DNA of 64,000 nt from Ignavibacteriales bacterium (GTDB lineage: Bacteria > Bacteroidota > Ignavibacteria > Ignavibacteriales > Ignavibacteriaceae). Positions 27,996 to 36,171 of the stretch are shown in pieces (within the stretch, counting starts at the first letter, position 1; every line of letters starts with the position of its first letter). The position numbers and the translations under genes are program-made. The stretch spans positions 2,108,001-2,172,000 of the forward strand of contig CP065001.1 of the NCBI GenBank assembly GCA_016700155.1, in the 5' to 3' direction. Below the pieces are notes generated by a model. It did no database searches and was not told the origin of the DNA. It saw nothing but the letters and a program-made list of their open reading frames with translations.

Positions 27996-29279
27996 TTAAT
28001 TCCTTTTTAGTTTAAGCACAAATGAATTTACATCAAGTAAACCTACAACAATAGTTGAGTTGTCAATTGAGTGAATTCCGTTAGTCAGGAAATGGTTAGC
28101 AACAGTATTGATAACGTTAAAATTGTAACCATTGAAATGAATGATTCTTCCTTCATTACCCTCATTTCCTGCAAAGTAGATATCATTTGTTTTGCTTGAA
28201 TAAGTTTTTTTTATATCAATAACCCGCGGAAAACAATTATATAATTCTTTAATTTCTTTTGTTGTTTCATCAAAGCTCCAAACTTGTGACACACCGGCAA
28301 GATAAATCTTCCCTTTAAGTTCACTCGCACTGAAGTACTGAATTATCGGCTGATTAAGGAATCCATCAAAAATTATTTCCGCAGAATTGTTTTGGATTTT
28401 TATTATTGGAGAATTTCCTGATTGGCTAGATGCAACTGCATAAGCTATCCCGGTTTCAGGGTTGCCGGTTATGTCAATAATATCCCATTGCTGGTCGAAT
28501 TCTATTTTCCGCCATTCTGTTCCATTGTAGTGAACAATTGTCCCCTTGGGTCCAACTCCATATACATTGTTTTCGGATGAACCCCAGATCTTTTCTACAC
28601 TTTGACCATTTGGTAAAGAAATATTTGAGAAATCTTCCCAGGTAAATATTCCATTTTTGTATTTCAATACTATCCCACTTGCGAAATAAATTATATTGGT
28701 ATCTATTGCACAAATTGAATATATACCGCTGCTATTGAAAACTCTTCCTTTACCTTTCCAGTTTATTCCATCCCATTGCATAATATTGTATTCTGTTCCG
28801 CTACTGTCATAAATATCCCCTACCACCCAAATGTTATTCTCTGAAAATATCCAAACATCATCTGCGTGACTTGGCCAGTTTAATTCAATAAGCTCCATTG
28901 AAAAATTACTGTTGGTTATATCTAAGGTAGTTACCTGTAGTTCATTACTCATTATTCCATCAATAGCAGAAAGACTGATAATTTGAAATGTATTTGCCTG
29001 GTTTGGTAAGAGTGAATCTATATATATAGTTGTATCGGCAGAATAAATTAAATCTATCAATCGTATTGTTGAATTATTTTTATTCAACTTAACATCTATA
29101 GGTAATGATATGTTTTCGAGCTTTAAGTTAAGCCACACTTCTGTACAGGAAATATCTTCAACTGATAATGTTAATTTTGTTTGTGGTGATGGTGGTATTA
29201 TAGGCTCTTCTTTGCAGGAGAAACAGACCACTGTAACAAGTAAGGAAAAAACTAAGAACCATTTTAAATTCATTTTCAT
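27996..29279 (-). CDS. Beta-propeller-like lipoprotein of unknown function
   Basis: A 427-residue protein with a signal peptide and lipobox CFSC, followed by Lys-Glu-Glu-Pro. A fibronectin-like N-terminal segment (residues about 35-115) precedes repeats with an NNxWxVG and HYNGTxWxxI pattern: DVWIFSENNIWVVGD with MQWDGINW; IWGSSENNVYGVGPKGTIVHYNG; NDIYFAGNEG with IIHFNGYNF. These look like beta-propeller blades. I know no enzymatic role. It is monocistronic, with the E3 gene downstream across a 163-base gap and the divergent TauE-like gene upstream. Confidence 0.8.
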   Translation of the reverse strand: MKMNLKWFLVFSLLVTVVCFSCKEEPIIPPSPQTKLTLSVEDISCTEVWLNLKLENISLPIDVKLNKNNSTIRLIDLIYSADTTIYIDSLLPNQANTFQIISLSAIDGIMSNELQVTTLDITNSNFSMELIELNWPSHADDVWIFSENNIWVVGDIYDSSGTEYNIMQWDGINWKGKGRVFNSSGIYSICAIDTNIIYFASGIVLKYKNGIFTWEDFSNISLPNGQSVEKIWGSSENNVYGVGPKGTIVHYNGTEWRKIEFDQQWDIIDITGNPETGIAYAVASSQSGNSPIIKIQNNSAEIIFDGFLNQPIIQYFSASELKGKIYLAGVSQVWSFDETTKEIKELYNCFPRVIDIKKTYSSKTNDIYFAGNEGNEGRIIHFNGYNFNVINTVANHFLTNGIHSIDNSTIVVGLLDVNSFVLKLKRN

Positions 29280-29393
29280 TTTTAGCCCGAATGAAATTAT
29301 TTCTTCGTCTAACTAAGTAAACATCCGGATGAATTGCAAAACTTTTATTACAATAATTATTGGCTTAAGTTCGCTGCAATTAAATTCAAATTT

Positions 29394-30194
29394 ATGATGG
29401 AAATAGCAGGATATATCGCTTCAGTATTCATTGGTGTTTCACTCGGACTGTTTGGCGCAGGCGGCACCATATTAACATTGCCGATATTAGTTTATCTGTT
29501 TGGTGTCAATCCTTACCTGGCAACGAGTTATTCATTATTGATCGTCGGCATTACAAGCTTAACAGGTTCGCTGAATTATATCAGAAATGAAACTGCTGAA
29601 ATTAAAACAGCATTTATCTTTTCACTGCCATCCATAATTTCTGTGGTGATAGTAAGAAGATTACTTCTTCCAATAATTCCTGAAATAGTTTTTGATTCAG
29701 GCAGCATCCTCGTAACAAGAGATTTGCTTGTTCTTTTATTTTTTTCAGTACTGATGTTTGCCGCATCTGTTTCCATGATCAGAAAAAATTCAGTCCAACC
29801 TGAATTAACAGCAGAACGAAATAATTTAAAAATAATTTTTAGCGGATTCTTTGTCGGAATAATAACAGGTACAGTCGGTGCAGGCGGCGGTTTTCTTATG
29901 ATTCCTTCTCTTGTAATATTTTTGAAACTTCCGGTTAAAACAGCAATCGGTACTTCGCTGATCATAATTGCTATTAACTCTTTCTCGGGCTTCTTTGTTG
30001 ATTTATTATCGGGAGTTAGTTTTGATTACAGTCTGATTATATTGATAGGTGTATTTGCAATGTCAGGAACATTTTTAGGAAAGTTGATTGCTTCAAAAAT
30101 AAAATCACGAAACCTGAAACCAGTATTCGGTTATTTCATCTTAACAGTTGCTGTTTATATTATTCTGAAAGAAACAGTTTGGAAGCTGATATAA
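29394..30194 (+). CDS. Sulfite exporter TauE/SafE-family membrane protein
   Basis: A 267-residue inner membrane transporter. The family duplication is visible as two copies of a Gly-rich helix start: FIGVSLGLFGAGGTILTLPIL near the N-terminus and GFFVGIITGTVGAGGGFLMIPSLV in the second half. About seven or eight hydrophobic segments are present. The ATG at 29394 places the first transmembrane segment at the N-terminus; an upstream ATG at 29334 would add 20 unlikely residues. Members export sulfite, sulfoacetate or related anions. It opens the sulfur-related island and is followed by a rhodanese gene after a repeat element. Confidence 0.9.
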   Translation: MMEIAGYIASVFIGVSLGLFGAGGTILTLPILVYLFGVNPYLATSYSLLIVGITSLTGSLNYIRNETAEIKTAFIFSLPSIISVVIVRRLLLPIIPEIVFDSGSILVTRDLLVLLFFSVLMFAASVSMIRKNSVQPELTAERNNLKIIFSGFFVGIITGTVGAGGGFLMIPSLVIFLKLPVKTAIGTSLIIIAINSFSGFFVDLLSGVSFDYSLIILIGVFAMSGTFLGKLIASKIKSRNLKPVFGYFILTVAVYIILKETVWKLI

Positions 30195-30224
30195 AAACTC
30201 CGAAGCCTTCAGAAATAGCAGGGC

Positions 30225-30307
30225 TGTCATTCCGCCCGTCTTAGAAGGGTCGGAATCTTTGCTTTATTGTTTTATATACGAGACCCTAAACCGAGTTCAG
30301 GGTGACA
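30225..30307. repeat. Extragenic palindromic repeat (TGTCA...TGACA)
   Basis: An 83-base element with outer TGTCA/TGACA inverted ends. It contains two inner hairpins: ATTCCG (30229-30234) with CGGAAT (30251-30256), and ACCCT (30283-30287) with AGGGT (30299-30303). On the minus strand it reads TGTCACCCTGAACTCGGTTTAGGGTCTC, close to a repeat type common between genes in several bacterial phyla. It lies in the 191-base gap between the TauE-like and rhodanese genes. Confidence 0.6.
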
Positions 30308-30385
30308 ATAAAAAATTTGTGCAAAGACCTGCAAAAATAAAACAGCTTAAAAAATAGAATATTTTACAAAAGGATTTTAAAATTT

Positions 30386-30709
30386 ATGACAGATAACTCT
30401 TACATTGATCTCGATTCAAAATCATTTTCAGATTTATTAAAAAATAAAAAAGATGCTGTACTTGTGGATGTTCGCACACAAATGGAATATAACATGGGTC
30501 ATATTCCAGGCTCATTGCTGATAGATATTTCCCGCCCGACTTTTTTTGATGAAATAGCAAAACTCGATAAGGATAAAGAGTATTTACTTTACTGCAGATC
30601 AGGCAGCCGTAGTTATCACGCCGGGCAGCAGATGGTGATGCTTGGATTCAAAAAAGTTTATAACCTGGAATCCGGTCTGATTGACTGGGATGAACCTCTT
30701 GAAAAATAG
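30386..30709 (+). CDS. Single-domain rhodanese-like sulfurtransferase
   Basis: A 107-residue cytoplasmic rhodanese domain. It keeps the catalytic cysteine C70 in the loop YCRSGSRS, the early VDVRTQMEYNMGHIPGS motif and the late LGFKKVYNLESGLIDW. Such proteins carry persulfide sulfur between donors and acceptors. There is no signal peptide. An AAAGGA site lies about 12 bases upstream of the ATG. It sits in the sulfur island and contrasts with the degenerate rhodanese at 38317, which lacks this cysteine. Confidence 0.92.
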   Translation: MTDNSYIDLDSKSFSDLLKNKKDAVLVDVRTQMEYNMGHIPGSLLIDISRPTFFDEIAKLDKDKEYLLYCRSGSRSYHAGQQMVMLGFKKVYNLESGLIDWDEPLEK

Positions 30710-30781
30710 TTTATCAATATTAATTTTTTTCAGTTAACTTTACTGCCAGATAAATATTCAATAATGTTTATTGGAGATAAC

Positions 30782-31102
30782 ATGTCAACGCCTCCAAAAT
30801 TTTTCCAGAAGTTCTCAGAAGAATTCCCTGAAATCTTCAAAGCATACGAGGAATTAGGAAACTCTGTGCATTCGTGTGGTCCTCTCGATAAAAAAACAAG
30901 AACACTTATAAAACTTGCTGTCTCTGCCGGTGCAAGGCTTGAAGGAGCCGTTCACTCTCAGACAAAAAAAGCCATTGAAGCAGGCGCTTCAAAAGAGGAA
31001 ATAAGACAGACAATTCTCCTTGCATTACCGACAGTCGGTCTGCCGCAAACTATGGCAGCTTTAAGCTGGGTTGAAGATATTCTGGTCGACAAAACAAAAT
31101 AG
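30782..31102 (+). CDS. Carboxymuconolactone decarboxylase/AhpD-like protein without CxxC
   Basis: A 106-residue protein of the CMD/AhpD fold: LDKKTRTLIKLAVSAGARLEGAVHSQTKKAIEAGASKEEIRQTI matches the family, shown here by key parts TRTLIKLAVSAGA, HSQTKKAIEAGAS and ILLALPTVGLP. The peroxidase CxxC expected just before the His is replaced by residues of RLEGAVH, so the AhpD thiol chemistry is absent. The start at 30782 has a GGAG site; the ATG at 30764 is six codons upstream without one. Its role in this sulfur context is unknown. Confidence 0.88.
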   Translation: MSTPPKFFQKFSEEFPEIFKAYEELGNSVHSCGPLDKKTRTLIKLAVSAGARLEGAVHSQTKKAIEAGASKEEIRQTILLALPTVGLPQTMAALSWVEDILVDKTK

Positions 31103-31110
31103 TACCCGCT

Positions 31111-32193
31111 ATGCTGCAGCAGGAAAAATCTTCGACTGTTCTTTTAACATCAGGCACTGAAAAAATCTTATGGAAATTAACCGCGCTGTGGGGATTTAGT
31201 GAAGCTGCTTTGGGAGGACTTCTCCACGGTTTAAAGCTTCCTTTCCGCGGAATGTTTGTCGCAAGCGCCGCAATAATTTTTATAACTCTTATCGCACACT
31301 ACTCAGATAAAAAAGGAACTATCCTAAAATCAACATTGATAGTAATTATAATTAAAGGAGTGGTAAGTCCTCATACACCTGTAACTGCGTACTTAGCAGT
31401 ATTCTTGCAGGGACTTTTCGGTGAGTTGTTTTTTTATTCCAGGTCGATGTTCCGCACTTCATCTATACTACTTGGAATTTTTGTGATGCTTTCCGCAGTA
31501 GTTCAGAAAATCCTTATCCTTACAATTCTCTTCGGTGAAACACTCTGGAAATCAATTGATGAGTTTACAATTTTTGTGCTGAACCAGTTTTTAATTTCTG
31601 ATTCAAATGACATAAACTTTTCGGTGAGCATAATTCTGATTTCTGTTTATGCAGTAATTCATTTAAGTGCAGGAATCATTATCGGCATAATTGCCGGAAG
31701 GATGCCATCAAAACTTAACAGTGCTGAATCAGCGAACAGAATTTTAATTGATATAATGAATAACGATACCGAAGCGTATGAGCGATCAAAGAAATCGGGG
31801 CGCAGGAAAAAGTGGTGGAGAAAAAAATCCGGTATGGCTTTATTGATATTCAGTATTCTGTTTGTAGTTACTTCTTACATTTTTCCTGAATTCGGAGAAG
31901 ACCGTGTATGGGAAATTGTAATTATGCTGGTTCGTTCAATCGTAATAATATCATTATGGTATTTTGTTGTCTCACCTATGCTGCTGAAATTGATAAACAA
32001 ATTCCTGAAGAAAAAGGAATCGGAATACTCAAAAGAAATTCTGAAAATGATTGAATCGTTTCCTTATTTCAGAAAAGCTGTAAAAGCTTCGTGGAAGTTT
32101 TCTTCCTCTGAAAAAGGACTTAAACGATTAACAACTTTTGTATCAGAACTTCTGGCATTAATACTTCATAACGATATTGCATTGAGGGAGTAA
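31111..32193 (+). CDS. Multi-pass membrane protein of unknown function
   Basis: A 360-residue protein with about seven hydrophobic segments (for example FVASAAIIFITLIA, AYLAVFLQGLFGELFF, ILLGIFVMLSAVVQKILIL, FSVSIILISVYAVIHLSAGIIIGIIAG, MALLIFSILFVVTSYIF, IVIMLVRSIVIISLWYF). A basic cytoplasmic loop (KKSGRRKKWWRKKSG) separates the N- and C-terminal halves. I recognise no family. The compact N-terminal half recalls small solute-binding membrane subunits, but this is only an impression. It lies one base ahead of mobA, with the stop followed by that gene's ATG, so a link with molybdenum cofactor or the downstream molybdoenzyme is possible. Confidence 0.8.
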   Translation: MLQQEKSSTVLLTSGTEKILWKLTALWGFSEAALGGLLHGLKLPFRGMFVASAAIIFITLIAHYSDKKGTILKSTLIVIIIKGVVSPHTPVTAYLAVFLQGLFGELFFYSRSMFRTSSILLGIFVMLSAVVQKILILTILFGETLWKSIDEFTIFVLNQFLISDSNDINFSVSIILISVYAVIHLSAGIIIGIIAGRMPSKLNSAESANRILIDIMNNDTEAYERSKKSGRRKKWWRKKSGMALLIFSILFVVTSYIFPEFGEDRVWEIVIMLVRSIVIISLWYFVVSPMLLKLINKFLKKKESEYSKEILKMIESFPYFRKAVKASWKFSSSEKGLKRLTTFVSELLALILHNDIALRE

Positions 32194-32194
32194 A

Positions 32195-32824
32195 ATGTTC
32201 TACAACAATATAACAGGAATCGTTCTTGCGGGCGGCAAAAGCTCACGGATGGGGGTTGATAAATCTTTACTGACAATTAATAATAAAACTCTTGTAGAAA
32301 TAACGTTTGATAGTCTTTCAAAGATATTCCACCGGGTAATTATAATATCGGATAAGGAAAATAAATTTGATTTAAATGGCGCTGAACAGTTTGAGGATAT
32401 TTTTACAAACTTAGGTCCGCTGGGTGGAATTCATTCGGGCTTAAAACATTCAAATGATAATTTAAACTTTGTTATTTCGTGTGACTTGCCGATGGTTAGT
32501 AACGAGTTAATCACCTACTTATGCGAACATCACGGCAATCATGATGTAACCATACCTCAGTTCTCAGGACAAATTCATTTTTTATGCGGAGTGTATTCCC
32601 GAATATGTATACAATTAATTGAAGCAATATTTCACTCAGGAAGAAATGATGCAGAACCCGGTTTAAAAAATTTCAATTTCAGTATTAAAAAATTAGTTGC
32701 TTCACTGCAAGCAAATATTGTCATATCAGACAAACTTCACTTCATAAGTCCTCTTCATTTTTTTAATGTTAACACACCGGAAGACCTCCGGTTTATAAGG
32801 TCAAAAATGAAATCAGAATTGTAA
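32195..32824 (+). CDS. mobA: Molybdenum cofactor guanylyltransferase
   Basis: Attaches GMP to molybdopterin to give the guanine dinucleotide form used by DMSO-reductase-family enzymes. The N-terminal nucleotide-binding signature GIVLAGGKSSRMGVDKSLL is clear. GPLGGIHSGLKHS and FVISCDLPMVS follow, with NVNTPEDL near the end. At 209 residues the length is normal. A GGGAG site precedes the ATG. Its location just ahead of a bis-MGD-type oxidoreductase operon fits a role in maturing that enzyme. Confidence 0.95.
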   Translation: MFYNNITGIVLAGGKSSRMGVDKSLLTINNKTLVEITFDSLSKIFHRVIIISDKENKFDLNGAEQFEDIFTNLGPLGGIHSGLKHSNDNLNFVISCDLPMVSNELITYLCEHHGNHDVTIPQFSGQIHFLCGVYSRICIQLIEAIFHSGRNDAEPGLKNFNFSIKKLVASLQANIVISDKLHFISPLHFFNVNTPEDLRFIRSKMKSEL

Positions 32825-32846
32825 ACTGATTCTCATAGTAAAGAGA

Positions 32847-32876
32847 TTTTCATTTTTAATTTCTTAAAAATGAAAA
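32847..32876. promoter_or_regulatory. 13-base inverted repeat upstream of the regulator gene
   Basis: TTTTCATTTTTAA and its exact complement TTAAAAATGAAAA are separated by four bases. It lies between the mobA stop and the MerR-type regulator gene. It could be an AT-rich terminator for mobA or an operator for the regulator; no T-run follows on the plus strand. Confidence 0.45.
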
Positions 32877-32980
32877 GTTGATTTCCCTCCTCAGTCCAAA
32901 TAACATTCAAATCTAAACCGCGCCTGTGGCAGAATAATTGATATTTATAAATCTAACTTTAGAATTTATGGTATAAAAGT

Positions 32981-33427
32981 TTGGACTCTACAAAAAATCT
33001 GGATCTTCCGCTTTATCCGATACGAACTGCTGCTAAAATGCTAAACATATCTGTTCACACACTTCGAATGTATGAAAAAGAAGGATTGATTCTCCCATTC
33101 AAAAAAGAAACAAGCCACAGGCTTTATTCGGAATCTGATATTGACAGGCTTGCGTGTATTCGCAGGGCGATTAATGAATATAAAATCAGTATCGCAGGTA
33201 TTAAAACAATTTACTCACTTATACCATGCTGGAATATCACCAACTGCAGTGATAAGGATAAAGCTAATTGCGATGCATTTAAAAACCATAGCGAACCCTG
33301 CTGGACTTTTGAACACACATCAAACATCTGCAGTGAAATGATATGCCGTAACTGCCAGGTTTATCAGCAATACTCCGAATGCGGGCAAATTAAAGAAAGC
33401 ATAAAACAAATCACGTGTGAAAAATGA
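32981..33427 (+). CDS. MerR-family regulator with cysteine-rich (two-CW-like) C-terminal domain
   Basis: A 148-residue regulator with a TTG start; the preceding in-frame stop is at 32960 and there is no ATG before the HTH. The N-terminal winged helix is MerR-like (AAKMLNISVHTLRMYEKEGLI ... SHRLYSESDIDRLACIRR). The C-terminal half has nine of its ten cysteines in the pattern CWNITNC, C-D-A-F, CW, C, C-R-N-C-Q-V-Y, recalling the two-CW domain found in bacterial sensory proteins, which probably binds metal or senses redox state. Its stop overlaps the psrA-like start (ATGA), so it heads and is coupled to the molybdoenzyme operon that it probably controls. Confidence 0.86.
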   Translation: MDSTKNLDLPLYPIRTAAKMLNISVHTLRMYEKEGLILPFKKETSHRLYSESDIDRLACIRRAINEYKISIAGIKTIYSLIPCWNITNCSDKDKANCDAFKNHSEPCWTFEHTSNICSEMICRNCQVYQQYSECGQIKESIKQITCEK

Positions 33428-35625
33428 ATTCAATCTCAAGAAGAAAATTTTTAAAGATAAGTGCTGCTACAGTCGGAACTGTTGCCGCCGTTACCGGACC
33501 TCTGAATTCTTTTGTTAACGGCGCAGTAAAAATTAATTCTGAAAAAGAAAAAGGAATCCGCACCGTCAACACTTTTTGTGATATGTGTTTTTGGAAGTGC
33601 GGTGCTGTTGGATATTTACGGGACGGAAATCTGTGGAAGGTTGAAGGCAATCCGCTCGACCCATTAAGCAACGGCAGATTATGTCCAAGAGGTACTGGCG
33701 GTGTTGGTGCCCATACTGATCCTGACAGGTTAAAGTCTCCACTGCTAAGAAAAAGTGTTCGTGGCAAAGAAGAATGGGTTCAGGTAACGTGGGATGATGC
33801 ACTCGATTACATCGCTGAAAAAATGCAAAAGATAAAATCACAGTATGGTCCGGAAGCGATAGCCTTATTCAGTCATGGAATAGGCGGAACATTTTTTAAA
33901 CATACAATTAAAGCTTATGGTTCTCCTAACATAAGCGCGCCTTCATTCGCACAATGCCGCGGACCGCGTGATGTGGGATTCCGTTTAACTTTTGGTGAAG
34001 ATGTAAGTTCACCCGAAAGAACTGATATTAAAAATGCAAAATGTCTTGTGCTAATAGGTTCACATCTTGGTGAGAATATGCACAACACCCAGGTTCAGGA
34101 ATTTGCTGAAGCTGTTGAAAATGATGCAACCATAATTGTTGTTGATCCAAGATTTTCAGTTGCCGCAGGTAAAGCGAAATATTTTCTTCCAATAAAACCC
34201 GGAACTGATCTTGCCCTCCTGCTTGCATGGATGAATGTTATAGTACAGGAAAAACTTTATGATATTGATTACGTAAACAATTACGGGTTCGGCTTTGAAC
34301 AATTCTCTGCTGAAATATCTTCCTACACACCTGAATGGGCTTACCCCGAAACCGGAATTGACCCCGATGTGATAACAAATACTGCAAGAGAAATGGCTCG
34401 TTATAAACCAGCTACCTTAGTTCATCCGGGAAGACATGCAACATGGTACGGTGACGATGCACAGCGAAGCAGAGCTATAGCTCTGTTAAATGCTTTACTC
34501 GGCAGCTGGGGTCGCAAAGGTGGATTCTATACTCCTGTAAGTATGGATGTCCCTCAATATCCTTACCCGTCATACCCGACTTCTGAAAAAGGTAAAGTTG
34601 ATAACCCTGATCACAAATATCCTTTTGCTCATGAAACAATCACAACCGGAATTAGAGAAGCAACACTAACAGGCAAACCATACCCTGTAAAAGGCTGGTT
34701 CGTTTACGCTACCAACCTGCTGCATGCATTACCAAATGAAAATGAAACTATCGAAGCAATAAAGAAATTAGATCTCATGGTTGTTATCGATGTAATCCCG
34801 AGTGAAATAGCCGGATGGGCTGATGTTGTACTACCTGAGTCAGTTTACCTTGAACGACATGATGATCTTAATGTTGAATGGTTTAGGGAGCCGTTTATTT
34901 CGATAAGACAACCGGTAATTGATTCACCAAATGATCAGAAGCCTAATTGGTGGATGGCAAAAAAACTTGCTGAAAAATTAGGACTCGGCAATTATTATCC
35001 GTGGAAAGATATAGAAGAATATTTCGACTACAGGCTGACAGCCGCCGGGTATAGTTTAAAAGAACTAAAACAAAAAGGAATAATCAAAGGTGAAAGGCAA
35101 CCGATTTATTTTGATGAAGGTGTACCTGTTGAATTCCCTACCCCATCAGGTAAAATAGAATTTTATTCTCTTCAATTAGCTGAAGCCGGGTTTGATCCTG
35201 TTCCGAAATATAAAAAACCGGCAGAACCTCCTCCGGGTTACTTCAGATTATTGTTTGGAAGAACACCTGTTCACTCTTTCAGCAGGTCGCAATCAAACAG
35301 GATACTCATGGATATGGTCAACGAAAATGAAGTTTGGATAAATATTGATATTGCTTCCAGGTACGGGATAAAATCGGGTGATTATATAAAACTGAAAAAT
35401 ACAGATGGTATAGTAAGCAACAGAATCAAAGTGAAAGCAACTGAAAGAATAAGAACAGATTGTGTTTACATGGTTCATGGTTTTGGTCATAATTCAAAAA
35501 TGTTAAAAGGCGCTTATATGAAAGGCGCAAGTGATGCACAGCTTATAACAAAATATGAGATCGATCCATTAATGGGCGGCACTGCAATGAATGTCAACTT
35601 TGTAACCTTTGAGATGGAGGCATAG
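33424..35625 (+). CDS. Molybdopterin oxidoreductase, PsrA/PhsA-like catalytic subunit
   Basis: Catalytic subunit of a periplasmic respiratory reductase, 733 residues. The twin-arginine signal is at the N-terminus (SRRKFLKISAATVG). The first Fe-S cluster ligands are C52, C55, C59 and C87 (CDMCFWKCG ... LCPRG). The probable Mo ligand is C178 in SFAQCRGP, a cysteine as in polysulfide and thiosulfate reductases. The C-terminal molybdopterin dinucleotide domain (LLFGRTPVHSFSRSQ ... HGFGHNS) is intact. With the following ferredoxin and NrfD-type genes it forms a PsrABC complex. Substrate could be polysulfide, thiosulfate, sulfite or tetrathionate; the neighbours favour sulfur. Confidence 0.9.
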   Translation: MNSISRRKFLKISAATVGTVAAVTGPLNSFVNGAVKINSEKEKGIRTVNTFCDMCFWKCGAVGYLRDGNLWKVEGNPLDPLSNGRLCPRGTGGVGAHTDPDRLKSPLLRKSVRGKEEWVQVTWDDALDYIAEKMQKIKSQYGPEAIALFSHGIGGTFFKHTIKAYGSPNISAPSFAQCRGPRDVGFRLTFGEDVSSPERTDIKNAKCLVLIGSHLGENMHNTQVQEFAEAVENDATIIVVDPRFSVAAGKAKYFLPIKPGTDLALLLAWMNVIVQEKLYDIDYVNNYGFGFEQFSAEISSYTPEWAYPETGIDPDVITNTAREMARYKPATLVHPGRHATWYGDDAQRSRAIALLNALLGSWGRKGGFYTPVSMDVPQYPYPSYPTSEKGKVDNPDHKYPFAHETITTGIREATLTGKPYPVKGWFVYATNLLHALPNENETIEAIKKLDLMVVIDVIPSEIAGWADVVLPESVYLERHDDLNVEWFREPFISIRQPVIDSPNDQKPNWWMAKKLAEKLGLGNYYPWKDIEEYFDYRLTAAGYSLKELKQKGIIKGERQPIYFDEGVPVEFPTPSGKIEFYSLQLAEAGFDPVPKYKKPAEPPPGYFRLLFGRTPVHSFSRSQSNRILMDMVNENEVWINIDIASRYGIKSGDYIKLKNTDGIVSNRIKVKATERIRTDCVYMVHGFGHNSKMLKGAYMKGASDAQLITKYEIDPLMGGTAMNVNFVTFEMEA

Positions 35626-35626
35626 C

Positions 35627-36166
35627 ATGGCAAGACTCGTAATGGTTATTGATACCCGTAAATGCGTTGGATGTATGGATTGTGTTGTTGCGTGCAAAAC
35701 TGAGAACAATGTTCCGGAAGGATTTAACAGGGACTGGATTACAACTGAAGTTTTAGGAAAGAGTCCCAATCTTCAAATGGAAATAAGATCAGAACGATGT
35801 AATCACTGTGATAACCCGCCTTGCGTTTACTGCTGTCCAACAGGTGCAAGCCATATTCACGATTACGGCGGAGTTATTCTTGTTGAACACGAGTTGTGTA
35901 TAGGCTGTAAAGCCTGCCTCGCATCCTGCCCTTATGATGCACGTTTTATTCATCCTGATGGATATGCGGATAAATGTACATTCTGTATTCACAGGGTGGA
36001 AAAAGGTATGAACCCTGCTTGTGTCGATGTATGTCCAACACACTGTATGTACTTCGGCGACATAGATGATCCTGAAAGCAGGGTGAGCAAGCTGATCAGT
36101 ACAAGAAAATATCATACAAATATTCCGGAAGCCGGAACAAAACCACAGATTTATTATTTGACATAA
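35627..36166 (+). CDS. Four-cluster ferredoxin subunit, PsrB/NrfC-like
   Basis: Electron-transfer subunit of the membrane-bound reductase, 179 residues. Four cysteine groups for four [4Fe-4S] clusters are present: CVGCMDCVVACK, CNHCDNPPCVYCCPT, CIGCKACLASCP and CTFC with PACVDVCPT. The start at 35627 has a GGAGG site and overlaps nothing; an ATG 18 bases earlier lies inside the catalytic subunit gene and lacks such a site. There is no signal peptide, so it would travel with the Tat-exported catalytic partner. It shuttles electrons between the NrfD-type subunit and the molybdenum site. Confidence 0.95.
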   Translation: MARLVMVIDTRKCVGCMDCVVACKTENNVPEGFNRDWITTEVLGKSPNLQMEIRSERCNHCDNPPCVYCCPTGASHIHDYGGVILVEHELCIGCKACLASCPYDARFIHPDGYADKCTFCIHRVEKGMNPACVDVCPTHCMYFGDIDDPESRVSKLISTRKYHTNIPEAGTKPQIYYLT

Positions 36167-36171
36167 ACTAT

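Noticed and set aside
32927..32941. Possible sigma-54 promoter (TGGCAG-N5-TTGA) before the regulator
   Set aside because: The -12 element lacks the essential GC, and no sigma-54 activator gene is nearby. Too weak to annotate.
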